Translations under genes and position numbers: made by a program
In this document: positions 7,979-17,410 of the stretch, in pieces
How positions within the stretch are numbered: the first letter of the stretch is position 1
How the letters are laid out: each line of letters begins with the position of its first letter
Origin: Clostridiales bacterium
Lineage (GTDB): Bacteria > Bacillota > Clostridia > Peptostreptococcales > Acidaminobacteraceae
Direction: 5' to 3'
Length of the DNA: 45,667 nucleotides
Assembly: GCA_021107455.1 (NCBI GenBank)
Contig: JAIOSU010000044.1
Location: 1-45,667 of the forward strand
Notes under the pieces: model-generated
The model's database searches: none
Told to the model about the DNA's origin: nothing
Seen by the model: only the letters and a program-made list of their open reading frames with translations

Positions 7979-8323
7979 TTATTGTTTTAAATATGGAATA
8001 AATACAATTAAGCCTATAATCACACTGAATATTGCTGTAACCAAAACAGCACCCGCCGATAAATCTTTGATTCGTTCAGTCATGACATGATAATCCGGGG
8101 AGATCATATCCATCATATTCTCAATGGTCGTATTGAACAATTCTGCAACTAGTACAATTCCACTGGTTAACAATATCATCATCCAGTCCACTTTTTCCAG
8201 CCTGAAGTAACCCCCCAAAAAAACAACCACAATAAAAGTAATTAGCATGATTCTGAAATTGCGTTCTTCTTTGATGGCTAGTTTTATGCCTTTTAGGGCA
8301 AATCCAAATGACTTGATCAGCAT
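7979..8323 (-). CDS. dgkA: DgkA-family lipid kinase (diacylglycerol or undecaprenol kinase)
   Basis: 114 residues with three membrane helices (about 27-43, 48-66, 90-110), the standard size of the family. Conserved parts are EERNFR near the N-terminus, AELFNTTIENMMD in the active site, and KDLSAGAVL before the last helix. Gram-positive members phosphorylate undecaprenol to supply the cell-wall lipid carrier. It begins 22 bases after the hydrolase gene and precedes the bL25 gene. Confidence 0.93.
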   Translation of the reverse strand: MLIKSFGFALKGIKLAIKEERNFRIMLITFIVVVFLGGYFRLEKVDWMMILLTSGIVLVAELFNTTIENMMDMISPDYHVMTERIKDLSAGAVLVTAIFSVIIGLIVFIPYLKQ

Positions 8324-8345
8324 ATCTGGTTCCTTTCAGTGTTTA

Positions 8346-9086
8346 TTAATTTGCACTTATCCAGTTTTTGAAAATATCGTAGACTTGATTATGTTGCTCA
8401 ATCCTTGAAATAGTGGCCTCCCCATCTCCTCTTTGAAATCCATAGTAGCCAAATCCGGAATGATTACCTCCTATAATTGTTTCAAAAGTAGTCTCATTTG
8501 GAAGGAATTTCTTACCTAATTCAAATTGATCCCAACTCAGAATCTCATCTTGATCCGCAACAATTGAAAGAACCTTGAGCTCCAAATCAGAGATATCGGC
8601 ACTTTCTGTGCCATATGAACCGAGAAGAACCAATGCATCAAGATCTGGGTTTGATTTTGACAGATGGATTATGGCACTGGTTCCACCAAGTGAATGCCCC
8701 ATAATATACCACCCGCCTTCACTAGGATATTCTTCTCTGATTTCAGAATAGACATCCGAATTGAGGATAGCAAGATTCAATGGCATTTCAGGCAAAAAAA
8801 CTCTATAACCATTTTGAGCGAAAATCTGGGCAATAACAGAATAGCTTGAAGTTTCAACAAAGCCTCCCTGATAAAAGACCAAATTCCCAACTGGCTCGCC
8901 CCGAGGTTCAAACAAGATCATGTTGCGTTCAAAATGTACATTGTCACCGCCAAGTGCTTCTATCGCTTCTTGTGTGGGCATATAAGTGTTCCATTTTAAG
9001 TAGATCAGTGCAAGGAGTACCAATCCGATCAAAAAAGTTATTGTAAAATAAGTTGATTTTTTCATTGTATTATTTCTTGATTTCAT
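8346..9086 (-). CDS. Membrane-anchored alpha/beta hydrolase
   Basis: 246 residues. Residues about 12-30 form one membrane anchor, so the catalytic domain is probably outside the membrane. The nucleophile elbow is GHSLGG (Ser132), an acid is likely in VADQDE (178-180) and the base in GGNHSGFG (His209), giving a complete triad. YQGGFVET may form the oxyanion hole. This matches a family of small extracytoplasmic hydrolases whose substrates are unknown. The start is supported by GGAGA nine bases upstream. It heads the hydrolase-dgkA-bL25 group. Confidence 0.85.
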   Translation of the reverse strand: MKSRNNTMKKSTYFTITFLIGLVLLALIYLKWNTYMPTQEAIEALGGDNVHFERNMILFEPRGEPVGNLVFYQGGFVETSSYSVIAQIFAQNGYRVFLPEMPLNLAILNSDVYSEIREEYPSEGGWYIMGHSLGGTSAIIHLSKSNPDLDALVLLGSYGTESADISDLELKVLSIVADQDEILSWDQFELGKKFLPNETTFETIIGGNHSGFGYYGFQRGDGEATISRIEQHNQVYDIFKNWISAN

Positions 9087-9153
9087 ATATGTTCTCCATT
9101 CTACTCATGTTGTCATACTAATATTACCCATTTCACTCGAAGAATATACAATT

Positions 9154-9189
9154 AAAAAAAAGAGTGATCCAATAAATTGGATCCTCTTT
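9154..9189 (-). terminator. Terminator of the seven-gene operon
   Basis: On the minus strand AAAGAG-ATCCAA pairs with TTGGATC-CTCTTT (one mismatched position) around a short loop, followed by an unbroken T run. It starts seven bases after the oxidoreductase stop. Confidence 0.82.
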
Positions 9190-9195
9190 GCTCAT

Positions 9196-10245
9196 TTATA
9201 CTGCGATTCTTTTTTTCTGTCTATTACTTTCTATAGCAGCCTCAATTATTTTTATGACATTGAGTCCATCCTTGGGTTCGACCAATAATGGTTCTCCAAA
9301 TTGTATGGCTCCATAAATGTTTCTGTAATACGTTCGATAATCACCTTTTAAAGTTTCAATTCGCTTACATTCATCTATAGTATTGAGTTTTCCCCAAAAC
9401 GCTTCGGGTTCACTGCCCCAACCATCGTCAAAAGGATCATCAGAAGGTAAAAGGCCAGCTTTTAGGTCATCCTCTTGGACATCGAGTCCAAATTTGACAA
9501 ATGCTCCTTTGGTTCCTTGAAGAATAAATCGTGGCAATGGTTCTTTGACAAGACTTCCTGACTTAAGTGTCACTTTGAGTCCATCATAATAAAGAATCAA
9601 TTCAAACTGATCATCGACTTTTCCGAACCTCTGAGCTGCAATATCCGCATAAATCTCATTTGGCATCCCAAATTTATGAACCACTTGATCGATCAGATGT
9701 GATCCAAGGTCATATAAAACACCAGAACCGGGTAGATTGTCTTCTCTCCAAGCCTCCGCTTTAAGTTCAGTTCTAAATCGATCAAAATGAGATTCAAGTT
9801 CGACCAGTCTTCCAAGTGTACCAGAATCTATAATTTTAAGTATAGTCTTGTAATCGCCATCAAACCTACGGTTATGATATACAGATAAAACCACATCAAA
9901 GTTTTTTGCCAATTTTGTCAAGTACTCCGCTTCTTTAGATGTGACAGTAAATGGCTTTTCAACTATCACATGTTTTTTGTTCTTAATGGCCATTTCAGCA
10001 ATTTTGACATGACTCGTGTTTGGAGTGGAAATTACAATCAAATGAATATCCGGGTCATGTATGACGTCATCCATCGATTGAACCACAACCACATTTTCTA
10101 TATCTTTTTTTGCTAGTGACTCCTTGACTGGATCTGTTGTAACTACTTTAGTAATGTTGAATCCCTCAACAGATCTGATGATGGTGCTATGAAATACACG
10201 TCCTGATAAACCATACCCGATTATAGCAACGTTAATTATGTCCAT
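9196..10245 (-). CDS. Gfo/Idh/MocA family oxidoreductase
   Basis: 349 residues from ATG 10245, chosen because AAAGGAG sits ten bases before it. The N-terminal Rossmann domain has VAIIGYGLSGRVFH as dinucleotide-binding loop and EKPF, the family-typical lysine motif, near residue 95. The C-terminal domain (130-340) carries the substrate pocket with DLGSHLIDQ. These enzymes oxidise or reduce sugars, inositols or related compounds with NAD(P); this one resembles the YdgJ/YhhX subgroup, but the substrate is unknown. The start overlaps the preceding permease gene by 14 bases, so it is the last gene of the long operon despite no obvious functional link. Confidence 0.9.
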   Translation of the reverse strand: MDIINVAIIGYGLSGRVFHSTIIRSVEGFNITKVVTTDPVKESLAKKDIENVVVVQSMDDVIHDPDIHLIVISTPNTSHVKIAEMAIKNKKHVIVEKPFTVTSKEAEYLTKLAKNFDVVLSVYHNRRFDGDYKTILKIIDSGTLGRLVELESHFDRFRTELKAEAWREDNLPGSGVLYDLGSHLIDQVVHKFGMPNEIYADIAAQRFGKVDDQFELILYYDGLKVTLKSGSLVKEPLPRFILQGTKGAFVKFGLDVQEDDLKAGLLPSDDPFDDGWGSEPEAFWGKLNTIDECKRIETLKGDYRTYYRNIYGAIQFGEPLLVEPKDGLNVIKIIEAAIESNRQKKRIAV

Positions 10246-10960
10246 AACTACTCCTTTTCTTATAACCCATTCCACTTTTATATAATATCAAAAACCACAC
10301 AAGTACCACGATTCCTGAAATAATATAGTTTTCCACAACGCCAGGATCAGTAATCAATCTGGTAATCCAAAATGTCGGGAATAGACCAGCGACATATAAA
10401 AACCACTCTGCTTTTATGAAATCAGCAAACACGAAAATGATTACAAAATTTAAAATCTTGGCATAAGTCAATCCGATAATTTTATCGCTAGCAATCCTAA
10501 AAAACAAAAGACCAATGGAAGCGGCAAAAACTGACAATAAGATAGAAATATAAAGTAAACTGAAAATGTTCAGATCGACCAGGTTCAAAATCACATCATT
10601 GACCATTGAGTATAAAAACGTGAATATAGATATAAAAATGATCCTATTCAGTAGATATCCTCTTCGTCCATAAGGCGTAACGAGAACCAGATCTATGATA
10701 TTGCCATCCTTATCATCGAGCATCATAAACCCCATTACCACACCAAGCATATATGGAGTCATAAGTAATGTCATCGACAACAAATAAGGCTCAAGTGGTA
10801 ATGAAAATTCAACATATTCAAGAGCTAAAGGCAGCAAAAAGTGAATCATAAGTTTAAATATGATCCCAATCATAAGAGGAACGAAAAAAAGCAGTGCCAT
10901 AATCGGATCCCTCATAATCATTTTCAGGTCACTCACCATAATACGAAGAAAACTCATCAT
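10232..10960 (-). CDS. ABC-2 type permease, second exporter
   Basis: 242 residues, about six hydrophobic helices, starting MMSFLRIMVSDLKMIMRDP, where the RDP motif precedes the first helix. DDKDGNIIDLVLVTPYGRRGYLL is the coupling region. It overlaps the preceding permease by four bases (ATGA). The layout of ATPase plus two permeases of about 240 residues resembles the fluoroquinolone-export type, but that is only a likeness. Confidence 0.82.
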   Translation of the reverse strand: MMSFLRIMVSDLKMIMRDPIMALLFFVPLMIGIIFKLMIHFLLPLALEYVEFSLPLEPYLLSMTLLMTPYMLGVVMGFMMLDDKDGNIIDLVLVTPYGRRGYLLNRIIFISIFTFLYSMVNDVILNLVDLNIFSLLYISILLSVFAASIGLLFFRIASDKIIGLTYAKILNFVIIFVFADFIKAEWFLYVAGLFPTFWITRLITDPGVVENYIISGIVVLVWFLILYKSGMGYKKRSSYGHN

Positions 10961-11673
10961 AATCCCCCATAAATCATATGTTTTTCAAACATAATAATTG
11001 CCTTTTTAAAAAGAAATAAATTGGAAATGATCAAGACCGTCACAGATAAAGAAGCTTCAGCAAATGAAATACCATGATAAGCTCCATACACCAATTTCAA
11101 ACTTGCTATAGATGGGTAAACACTTAAAAACCATTCTTTGGGGAAGAATACCAATAGCACACATGGAAGAACAAGTATAATCATCCAAGGTATCATTTTT
11201 ACAAAGAAGGCATTTAAATGTCTTGATTTCGTGGTGATCATGATCCCTATCAGCGTAAAAAAGACAGATGTCAAAATGACCCCAACAATCAAAAACAGAT
11301 AATTCACACTACCAATATCAGATAAAGCTGTGATCAATAAAACAGCCAATACTGATATTAAACATAATGAGATCAACTTTGAAATCAAATATTCTTTTGT
11401 TTTAAGAGGTGTAACGGAAAGTGTTTGAATGATGCCTTGATCTTTTTCGAGCATGAGAATTCCACCAATAAAGAAAAGTCCTAAAACTGAAGGATCAGAA
11501 AAGACTATGATCGGCAACGCAATGTCCGCAAAATCAAAGGGCAATTGACCAAGTATCAATAAATAAATAAATGATATGAGTAGATATATGAAATAAAAAC
11601 CCTGCTTAAATTGAAACAACATATCAGAAAACAAGGCTTTCCTAATTCTTATAAGCGACTGTCGATCATTCAT
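10957..11673 (-). CDS. ABC-2 type permease, second exporter
   Basis: 238 residues with six probable helices (first about 25-42, last about 210-228). LEKDQGIIQTLSVTPLKTKEYL is the coupling motif parallel to that of the next permease. It overlaps the ATPase stop by four bases and the next gene by four, so all three are translationally coupled. Confidence 0.82.
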   Translation of the reverse strand: MNDRQSLIRIRKALFSDMLFQFKQGFYFIYLLISFIYLLILGQLPFDFADIALPIIVFSDPSVLGLFFIGGILMLEKDQGIIQTLSVTPLKTKEYLISKLISLCLISVLAVLLITALSDIGSVNYLFLIVGVILTSVFFTLIGIMITTKSRHLNAFFVKMIPWMIILVLPCVLLVFFPKEWFLSVYPSIASLKLVYGAYHGISFAEASLSVTVLIISNLFLFKKAIIMFEKHMIYGGL

Positions 11674-12524
11674 ATGAGGGCTCTCCCATTCAGTAAAATA
11701 AAAACTTCTTCCAGTGTCGCTTCTTGTGAATGGATAGTCAATATTCTATGATTTCTTAAAATATCTTCAAAAATCGGATTGTCTTTCAAATTTTCAAGTG
11801 GTAATTTTTCTGATTGAACCTCACCAAATTTTTCAAATTCTACTGTAACCATCGGCTTGCCATATTGAACCATCAAATTCTTAGGGCGATCAATTGCTGA
11901 AATCAGACCTTCATTGATAAATGCAACACGGTCACAGAGTTGTTCAGCGACGTCCATATGATGCGTGGTCAAAAAAATGGTTTTACCATTATTTTTCAGT
12001 TCAACAATGATATCCTTTATAATTTTCGCATTCACTGGATCCAGTCCAGATGTAGGCTCATCAAAAAAAAGAATGTCTGGATCATGCATGATTGCTCTTA
12101 TAAAATTAAGGCGCATCTTCATACCTTTTGAGTAATCTTCAACTTTCTTATTTCGCTCCCCTTCGAGACCAACCCTTACAAGTAAACCTTCTATGTCCTT
12201 AGGAGCAGATCTATAATAAGATCCTATCAGTTTAAGATTTTCTCTGGCAGTCAATTTTTTATATAAATTAGGGAAATCAAAAGCCACACCTATTTTTTCA
12301 TAAAAATTATAATCCCACATGCTTCTTTCTTTGCCCATGATTTCTATACTACCACCATAACCTCTGAGCAAACCTATAATCAAACGTTGTGTCGTTGTCT
12401 TTCCAGCACCGCTTGGTCCTAAGAAGCCGAAGACTTCTCCCTTGGCAATACTAAAACTCAAATCTTTGATTGCCTCTTTTGAAGATTTAGGATATGAAAA
12501 CTGAAGATTACGAACATTGATCAT
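11670..12524 (-). CDS. ABC transporter ATP-binding protein, second exporter
   Basis: 284 residues from ATG 12524 with GGAG eight bases upstream; the frame is open 20 codons further without a site. Walker A is GPSGAGKTTT, the signature is degenerate (YSKGM), Walker B is ILFFDEPTSGLDP and the H-loop LTTHH. The C-terminal 70 residues are the regulatory extension of drug-export ATPases. It begins 19 bases after mgtC and is coupled to two permeases by four-base overlaps. Confidence 0.9.
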   Translation of the reverse strand: MINVRNLQFSYPKSSKEAIKDLSFSIAKGEVFGFLGPSGAGKTTTQRLIIGLLRGYGGSIEIMGKERSMWDYNFYEKIGVAFDFPNLYKKLTARENLKLIGSYYRSAPKDIEGLLVRVGLEGERNKKVEDYSKGMKMRLNFIRAIMHDPDILFFDEPTSGLDPVNAKIIKDIIVELKNNGKTIFLTTHHMDVAEQLCDRVAFINEGLISAIDRPKNLMVQYGKPMVTVEFEKFGEVQSEKLPLENLKDNPIFEDILRNHRILTIHSQEATLEEVFILLNGRALI

Positions 12525-12543
12525 TTTCAGTGTCTCCTTTGGA

Positions 12544-12981
12544 TCAGATTCTTTTTCTTTTTGATTTGTTAATTCTAGTTTCAAAGCGGCTGAAAACCTT
12601 TAGTGTGATCCACATGATGACAACTGCGAACAGTGCAAGCATGTAATATCCAGCACCAATTACAAGCCCCAAACACGCCACTGACCAAAGTCCTGCAGCA
12701 GTAGTCAGACCTTTGACAGTAACACCCTCTTTGATAATTGTTCCAGCTCCCAGAAATCCCATACCACTGATAACTTGAGCTCCCATCCTCACCGGATCGG
12801 CATTGACATAACCAACTATCAGCTTGATATTGACATCCATAATCAGAGCGGATGCAACACAAACCAAAATATGAGTTCTGAGACCAGCTGGTCTGTTGAT
12901 GGCTTCACGTTCCAGTCCGATTACACCACCAATAAAGACTGCTAATAATATTTTTATGATTGAATCCAGCTCTAAGAACAT
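12544..12981 (-). CDS. MgtC/SapB family membrane protein
   Basis: 145 residues from ATG 12981 behind GGAGGAG. Four to five helices; conserved motifs are GGVIGLEREAINRPAGLRTH at the start, MGAQVISGMGFLGAGTI in the middle and GLTTAAGLWS. This is the compact form without the C-terminal cytoplasmic domain of MgtC. Family members affect Mg2+ homeostasis or bind F-ATPase in some pathogens; for short bacterial forms the role is unclear. It lies 10 bases after cobO and 19 before the ABC ATPase. Confidence 0.9.
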   Translation of the reverse strand: MFLELDSIIKILLAVFIGGVIGLEREAINRPAGLRTHILVCVASALIMDVNIKLIVGYVNADPVRMGAQVISGMGFLGAGTIIKEGVTVKGLTTAAGLWSVACLGLVIGAGYYMLALFAVVIMWITLKVFSRFETRINKSKRKRI

Positions 12982-12991
12982 ATTTCTCCTC

Positions 12992-13507
12992 CTAACAATC
13001 AAAACCTTCCCTGGATAGGACACCTTGAGTGTAATAATGCTTTATTTCTTTCATTTCAGTGACCAAATCTGCTAGTGCAATCAGCTTTTCAGGTGCATAC
13101 CTTCCTGTAAGCACAACTTCAATGGATTTCTTTCTATGCTCTAGAGCAGCGATCACTTCATTTACATCAATAAGGTTATAGCATAGTGCGATATTGATCT
13201 CATCTAGGATTACTAGATCATACTGCTCAGACTCTAAAATGGTCGCACATTTTTGAAGAGCTTCTCTCGCAACCAAACGATCCTGTTCAGTAGGATCCTT
13301 GCTGATGAAGCAACCTTGGCCCAACTGTTCTATAACAATGTTTGGTAAAAAGTCCACAATTTTAGTCTCGCTGTACTTCATATCTTTGACGAATTGACCG
13401 ATGTATACTTTCTTGCCTGCACATGCAGCTCTTATGGCCAGACCAAAGGCTGCAGTAGTTTTTCCTTTCCCATTTCCTGTGTATATATGCATAAATCCCT
13501 TACTCAT
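12992..13507 (-). CDS. cobO: Cob(I)yrinic acid a,c-diamide adenosyltransferase (CobO/BtuR type)
   Basis: 171 residues from ATG 13507, which overlaps the end of the channel gene by eight bases. The P-loop is TGNGKGKTTA (residues 10-19), then LVILDEINIALCYN as Walker B. The CobO family attaches the adenosyl group to corrinoids to make coenzyme B12. No other cobalamin gene is near, so it probably serves salvage. The C-terminus EIKHYYTQGVLSREGFDC is the usual family ending. The ribosome binding site is weak, fitting coupling to the upstream gene. Confidence 0.92.
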   Translation of the reverse strand: MSKGFMHIYTGNGKGKTTAAFGLAIRAACAGKKVYIGQFVKDMKYSETKIVDFLPNIVIEQLGQGCFISKDPTEQDRLVAREALQKCATILESEQYDLVILDEINIALCYNLIDVNEVIAALEHRKKSIEVVLTGRYAPEKLIALADLVTEMKEIKHYYTQGVLSREGFDC

Positions 13508-14531
13508 AGAATTCCGCCAAACGCTCACCGTCATCAAGAGCAATTTTTCTGAGTTCGTTGACTTGTGCCTGTGTGCCTAGAACCATAAGTATATCTCCTA
13601 CTTCAATCATAGTTTCTGAATGTGGATTGAAAAATATTTCTTTTTCTCCTCGTTTTCTAATCGCAAGTACAATAAGTCCAATCAATTCAGGTATTCTTAA
13701 TTCCTTCAATGTCTGATTGCTCATCGGTGCACCTTTACGAACGATTATGTCTTCTAAATCATATTCTCGATCACCAACGTGAGTTATAACATCCAAAAAT
13801 GAGATGACAGATGGTCTCATCATCAATGTAGCTATTCTCCTGCCTCCTATTTCATTAGTGGAAATAGTGTTGTTTGCACCTGCTTTTTTTAGTTTGGATG
13901 GAGAAGATTTATCGATAGCTCTTGAAATGATATATAATCCACTGTTCAATTGTCTGGCGGATAATACCGTATAGACGTTGTCAACATCTTTTGAAAGTGC
14001 GCTGATCAATCCTTTTGCACTGCTGATATTGGCTTGTTTTAAAACGTTCTCTTCAGTTGCATCTCCAACGATAGTGAGTATGTTTCTTTTGATCAATTGA
14101 TTGGCCACGTCCTCATTGTTCTCAATGACGACAAATTGATAGCCTTTATTGATGAATTGCTCCACGACAACTTCACCTGTCTCGCCTGCTCCACAAAGTA
14201 TATAATGATTGCTCAAATCTGCAATTTTTTTATCCATTTTCCTATTCCTCCATATATCTTTGATGCCGCCCTCAATTAGTGCGACCACGATGCTTGTGAA
14301 TGTGTAACCTGCTGTACCGACCCCAAGAAAAATTACTGCCATCGTAAAAAATTTCGCTTGATCACTCATGACACCTACTTCACCGTAACCTACAGTTGAA
14401 ATGGTGATGATTGTCATATATAATCCATCTATCAACGAGACGTCAAGCAAGAAGGAATATCCTATGGCTCCAACAGCCAGTAGTACAATGAACATAGCCA
14501 GTATAATAAACAATCGATTGAATTCCTTCAT
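13500..14531 (-). CDS. Potassium channel with RCK (TrkA-N/TrkA-C) domains
   Basis: 343 residues. Two helices (6-28 and about 60-85) flank a pore loop with selectivity filter TVGYG (46-50). A Rossmann-type RCK-N domain follows (109-230, ILCGAGETGEVVVE) and then a TrkA-C domain (about 255-335). The same order is found in MthK, where Ca2+ or nucleotides gate K+ flow from the cytoplasmic ring. There is no voltage sensor. It is the first gene of the seven-gene operon and overlaps cobO. Confidence 0.93.
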   Translation of the reverse strand: MKEFNRLFIILAMFIVLLAVGAIGYSFLLDVSLIDGLYMTIITISTVGYGEVGVMSDQAKFFTMAVIFLGVGTAGYTFTSIVVALIEGGIKDIWRNRKMDKKIADLSNHYILCGAGETGEVVVEQFINKGYQFVVIENNEDVANQLIKRNILTIVGDATEENVLKQANISSAKGLISALSKDVDNVYTVLSARQLNSGLYIISRAIDKSSPSKLKKAGANNTISTNEIGGRRIATLMMRPSVISFLDVITHVGDREYDLEDIIVRKGAPMSNQTLKELRIPELIGLIVLAIRKRGEKEIFFNPHSETMIEVGDILMVLGTQAQVNELRKIALDDGERLAEFYE

Positions 14532-14564
14532 TTGGACCTCCTTTCTGAGATAATATCAATTATA

Positions 14565-14573
14565 ATTATACCA
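14565..14573 (-). promoter_or_regulatory. Extended -10 promoter of the K+ channel operon
   Basis: TGGTATAAT on the minus strand, 33 bases before the start codon and just after the previous gene's terminator. No good -35 box is visible. Confidence 0.55.
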
Positions 14574-14582
14574 TTAAAATAC

Positions 14583-14607
14583 AAAAAAGACGCGATGTTA
14601 ACGCGTC
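14583..14607 (-). terminator. Terminator overlapping the GGDEF stop codon
   Basis: GACGCG and CGCGTC form the stem, with the TAA stop inside the seven-base loop, and six T follow on the minus strand. Confidence 0.8.
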
Positions 14608-15626
14608 TGGTCAGTTTTTTTATCCTTGTACAAATCTAAATCAGCAATTTTAATAATGTCATCAAGAGGCAAATCCTGACTTTGAGAAAAACCGAATCCA
14701 ATAGACAAATCTATGGCTTTGTACTGATCAGCAGTTGGCTTGAAGAACTCTATAATCCGAGATTTGACTTTAATGTAATCATCATAATCAGCTCCTGGTA
14801 AGACCACCACAAATTCATCACCACCATAACGTGCGACGACATCGGTTTTTCTCGATGCCTCTTTAAGAGCAAGTGCAAATGCTTTAAGTACATGATCTCC
14901 CTCAGTATGACCATAAACATCATTGACCCTTTTGAAATGATTCAAATCCATCATGACAAACGCAAATTCCTGTGTAGGGACCATATGTCTATAGTTTTCA
15001 ATGATATGAAACAAATAATGTCTGTTATATAATCCTGTGAGCTGATCAGTCACGGAAACATTGTATATACGGTGATGCTCATAATCGAAGTAACGATTCA
15101 AAGTGACAACAATTACAAAGAAAATCCCCGCTACGACCAAAAAGTTCATGATCAGATCAATGGAACGCATCTCAGGTGCTGAGTATATGGTGTATTGATC
15201 GGGATAAAGGGGTTCAAATTTCAGTAGAATAATCATTTCCACCACAATCGATATCGGAAAAATATATTCCCACCTTGTGTTAACCAAAATGATTGATATG
15301 AACAAAATCAGCACCGCATAAAAACTCATCGCACTATAGGATCCTGGTGAAGTCAACCAAGCAAGTGGCAAATAAATATTGCACAACAAAAGCAAGTAGC
15401 TGTTTTTTATCAGATTTTTGTTCTTTCCTTTTCTAAAAAGGAAATACATCAGATAAATCACAATCGCAGCTGTAACCGGATATATTATATTCACTATGGG
15501 TCTACTGTTTATTGTGTTGACCAGAGCCACTATTCCAAATGCAGAAATGCTTATGATCAATATCATTTGAAATATTTTGCTTTTGAGATCAACTAAAAAT
15601 TTGTTTTCAGAATACACTTTTTTCAT
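14598..15626 (-). CDS. Membrane diguanylate cyclase
   Basis: 342 residues from ATG 15626 behind AAGGTG; GTG 15635 is less likely since it overlaps that site. The first 185 residues hold about six membrane helices with short loops, an unnamed membrane sensor of the MASE type. The GGDEF domain (about 190-340) has TDQLTGLYNRHYL, the active loop RYGGDEF and an inhibitory site RKTD exactly five residues before it, so a working and product-inhibited c-di-GMP synthase is likely. It is divergent from the amidohydrolase and has its own terminator. Confidence 0.92.
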   Translation of the reverse strand: MKKVYSENKFLVDLKSKIFQMILIISISAFGIVALVNTINSRPIVNIIYPVTAAIVIYLMYFLFRKGKNKNLIKNSYLLLLCNIYLPLAWLTSPGSYSAMSFYAVLILFISIILVNTRWEYIFPISIVVEMIILLKFEPLYPDQYTIYSAPEMRSIDLIMNFLVVAGIFFVIVVTLNRYFDYEHHRIYNVSVTDQLTGLYNRHYLFHIIENYRHMVPTQEFAFVMMDLNHFKRVNDVYGHTEGDHVLKAFALALKEASRKTDVVARYGGDEFVVVLPGADYDDYIKVKSRIIEFFKPTADQYKAIDLSIGFGFSQSQDLPLDDIIKIADLDLYKDKKTDQTR

Positions 15627-15750
15627 AACAATCACCTTAAATTATAATAACATTGAAATGTAAATTCGTATAGATTCAAATTAACTGGTCATAAACTTAA
15701 ATTCTATGATATCCTATTATTAATTCTGAAGAAACGAGGAAATTTCCACT

Positions 15751-17349
15751 GTGAAAACCATAATAAAAAACGCAAAAATATATATTAACACAGGTCAATT
15801 TACTGAGGCTTTATGCATCGAAGATGGCATTATTAATCAGATAGGAAACTTTGAAGACCTTGATCAAACCAATATTGATGAGATCATCGACATTAAAGGC
15901 AAGACTATCTTGCCTGGTCTAAATGACAGTCATTTGCATCTCGCTTCTTTGGGGGAGTTCATCTTATCTTGTGATCTAACCACTGCAACATCCATCGATG
16001 ATGTTATCAAAATAGGCAAAACTTTTCTTGAGGCAAATGCCCCTCAAATTCTCGTTGGCAGGGGATGGAATCAAGATTTTTTCGGACCAACTGATAAAAG
16101 AATGATCAACAAAAATGACCTAGACCGTATTTCAACTGAAATTCCCATCATATTCAGCAGGGTATGCGGTCATGTTTCTGTTGGCAATTCAAAAGCCATT
16201 GAGATGATAGGGCTCGATGACAATTCATTAGTTGATGGCGGAGAAATCTTGCTTGGCCCTGATGGAACTCCTAACGGGATCTTTACTGAGAATGCAGTTT
16301 ACGCACTGTATTCCATTATTCCGGAAAAATCGTCCGAAGTTTTGGAAGGCGATATTGAAAGAGGAATGGAATACGCAATCAGTGTTGGTCTTACATCTGT
16401 CCAATCGTGTGATATCATGGGAACCAATTCGAAAATGGTGTTCAGCACCCTTCACAGGATGTATCGTGAAGGAAAGCTGAAGCTTCGGTATGGTCACCAA
16501 TTCAACTATCAGAATATTGATGATTTCAAAGAATACCTTATGACCGAACATGTGACCGGTATATATGATGAACGCTTTTTATCAAAAGGAGCCCTCAAAT
16601 TATTCAAAGACGGTTCACTCGGTGCTCGTACAGCCCTCATGTCAAGACCTTATGACGATGATCCCACTACTTGCGGCGTTGCCGCCTTAAGTGACGACCA
16701 GCTCTTTGAGATCTGTAACCTCGCTACTGCTAATAATGTCAGAATACTTACACATGCGATTGGTGATGCAGCTATCGAGAGCGTAATAAACGCTTATGAA
16801 AACACCTTTTCTGGTGAAACCAATCCATTGCGCCTCGGTATTGTCCACTGTCAGATCACTACACCAGAACAGCTCAAACGCATTTCTAAATTGGGTCTAA
16901 CAGTAATGGCACAACCCATTTTTATAGATTATGACATGAACATCGTAAAATCGCGCGTTGGTTCTGAACTGGCAAGTACATCATATGCTTTCAAATCCTT
17001 GTTGGATTTGGGAGCACCTCTAAATTTAAGTACTGATGCTCCTGTGGAAAATTGCAATCCATTCCCAAACATTTACTCGGCAGTCACAAGACAATCCGTA
17101 AAAAATCCATCAGGCGAATGTTATCTAGAAAATGAAAGGCTGACAGTTGAAGAAGCGGTCGACGCATACACTATAGGAAGCGCTTACAATGAATTTAAAG
17201 AACACTTTAAAGGACGTCTCCTACCTGGATATGTTGCCGATCTAATCGTCCTTGATCAGGATATTTTCACTATTGAACCCAACAAAATCAAAGATATCAA
17301 AGTGAAAATGACCATGATTGACGGCAAATTAGTATATGAATCAAAATAA
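15751..17349 (+). CDS. YtcJ-like metal-dependent amidohydrolase
   Basis: 532 residues from GTG 15751 with GAGG 11 bases upstream. The N-terminal beta-sandwich leads to the first metal motif HLHLA (61-65) after LPGLNDS. The TIM barrel follows, with further expected ligands in THAIGDA and GIVHCQ and the aspartate in LSTDAPVENCNPFPN. The C-terminus returns to the sandwich (LLPGYVADLIVLD). Amidohydro_3 proteins hydrolyse N-acyl, formamide or cyclic amide bonds; the substrate is not predictable. It stands alone between its own promoter region and a bidirectional terminator. Confidence 0.92.
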   Translation: MKTIIKNAKIYINTGQFTEALCIEDGIINQIGNFEDLDQTNIDEIIDIKGKTILPGLNDSHLHLASLGEFILSCDLTTATSIDDVIKIGKTFLEANAPQILVGRGWNQDFFGPTDKRMINKNDLDRISTEIPIIFSRVCGHVSVGNSKAIEMIGLDDNSLVDGGEILLGPDGTPNGIFTENAVYALYSIIPEKSSEVLEGDIERGMEYAISVGLTSVQSCDIMGTNSKMVFSTLHRMYREGKLKLRYGHQFNYQNIDDFKEYLMTEHVTGIYDERFLSKGALKLFKDGSLGARTALMSRPYDDDPTTCGVAALSDDQLFEICNLATANNVRILTHAIGDAAIESVINAYENTFSGETNPLRLGIVHCQITTPEQLKRISKLGLTVMAQPIFIDYDMNIVKSRVGSELASTSYAFKSLLDLGAPLNLSTDAPVENCNPFPNIYSAVTRQSVKNPSGECYLENERLTVEEAVDAYTIGSAYNEFKEHFKGRLLPGYVADLIVLDQDIFTIEPNKIKDIKVKMTMIDGKLVYESK

Positions 17350-17354
17350 TCAAC

Positions 17355-17405
17355 AAAAGTCGATGTACCCATGATACACAATCATAGCAACATCGACTTT
17401 TTTTT
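17355..17405. terminator. Bidirectional terminator between amidohydrolase and pirin genes
   Basis: AAAAGTCGATGT (17355-17366) pairs fully with ACATCGACTTTT (17390-17401), followed by more T. It lies between convergent stops. Confidence 0.85.
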
Positions 17406-17410
17406 AGCAA

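Noticed and set aside
12581-12862. 93-residue frame opposite in phase to mgtC
   Set aside because: It lies wholly inside mgtC, is rich in Cys and Trp from frame shift and lacks a ribosome binding site.
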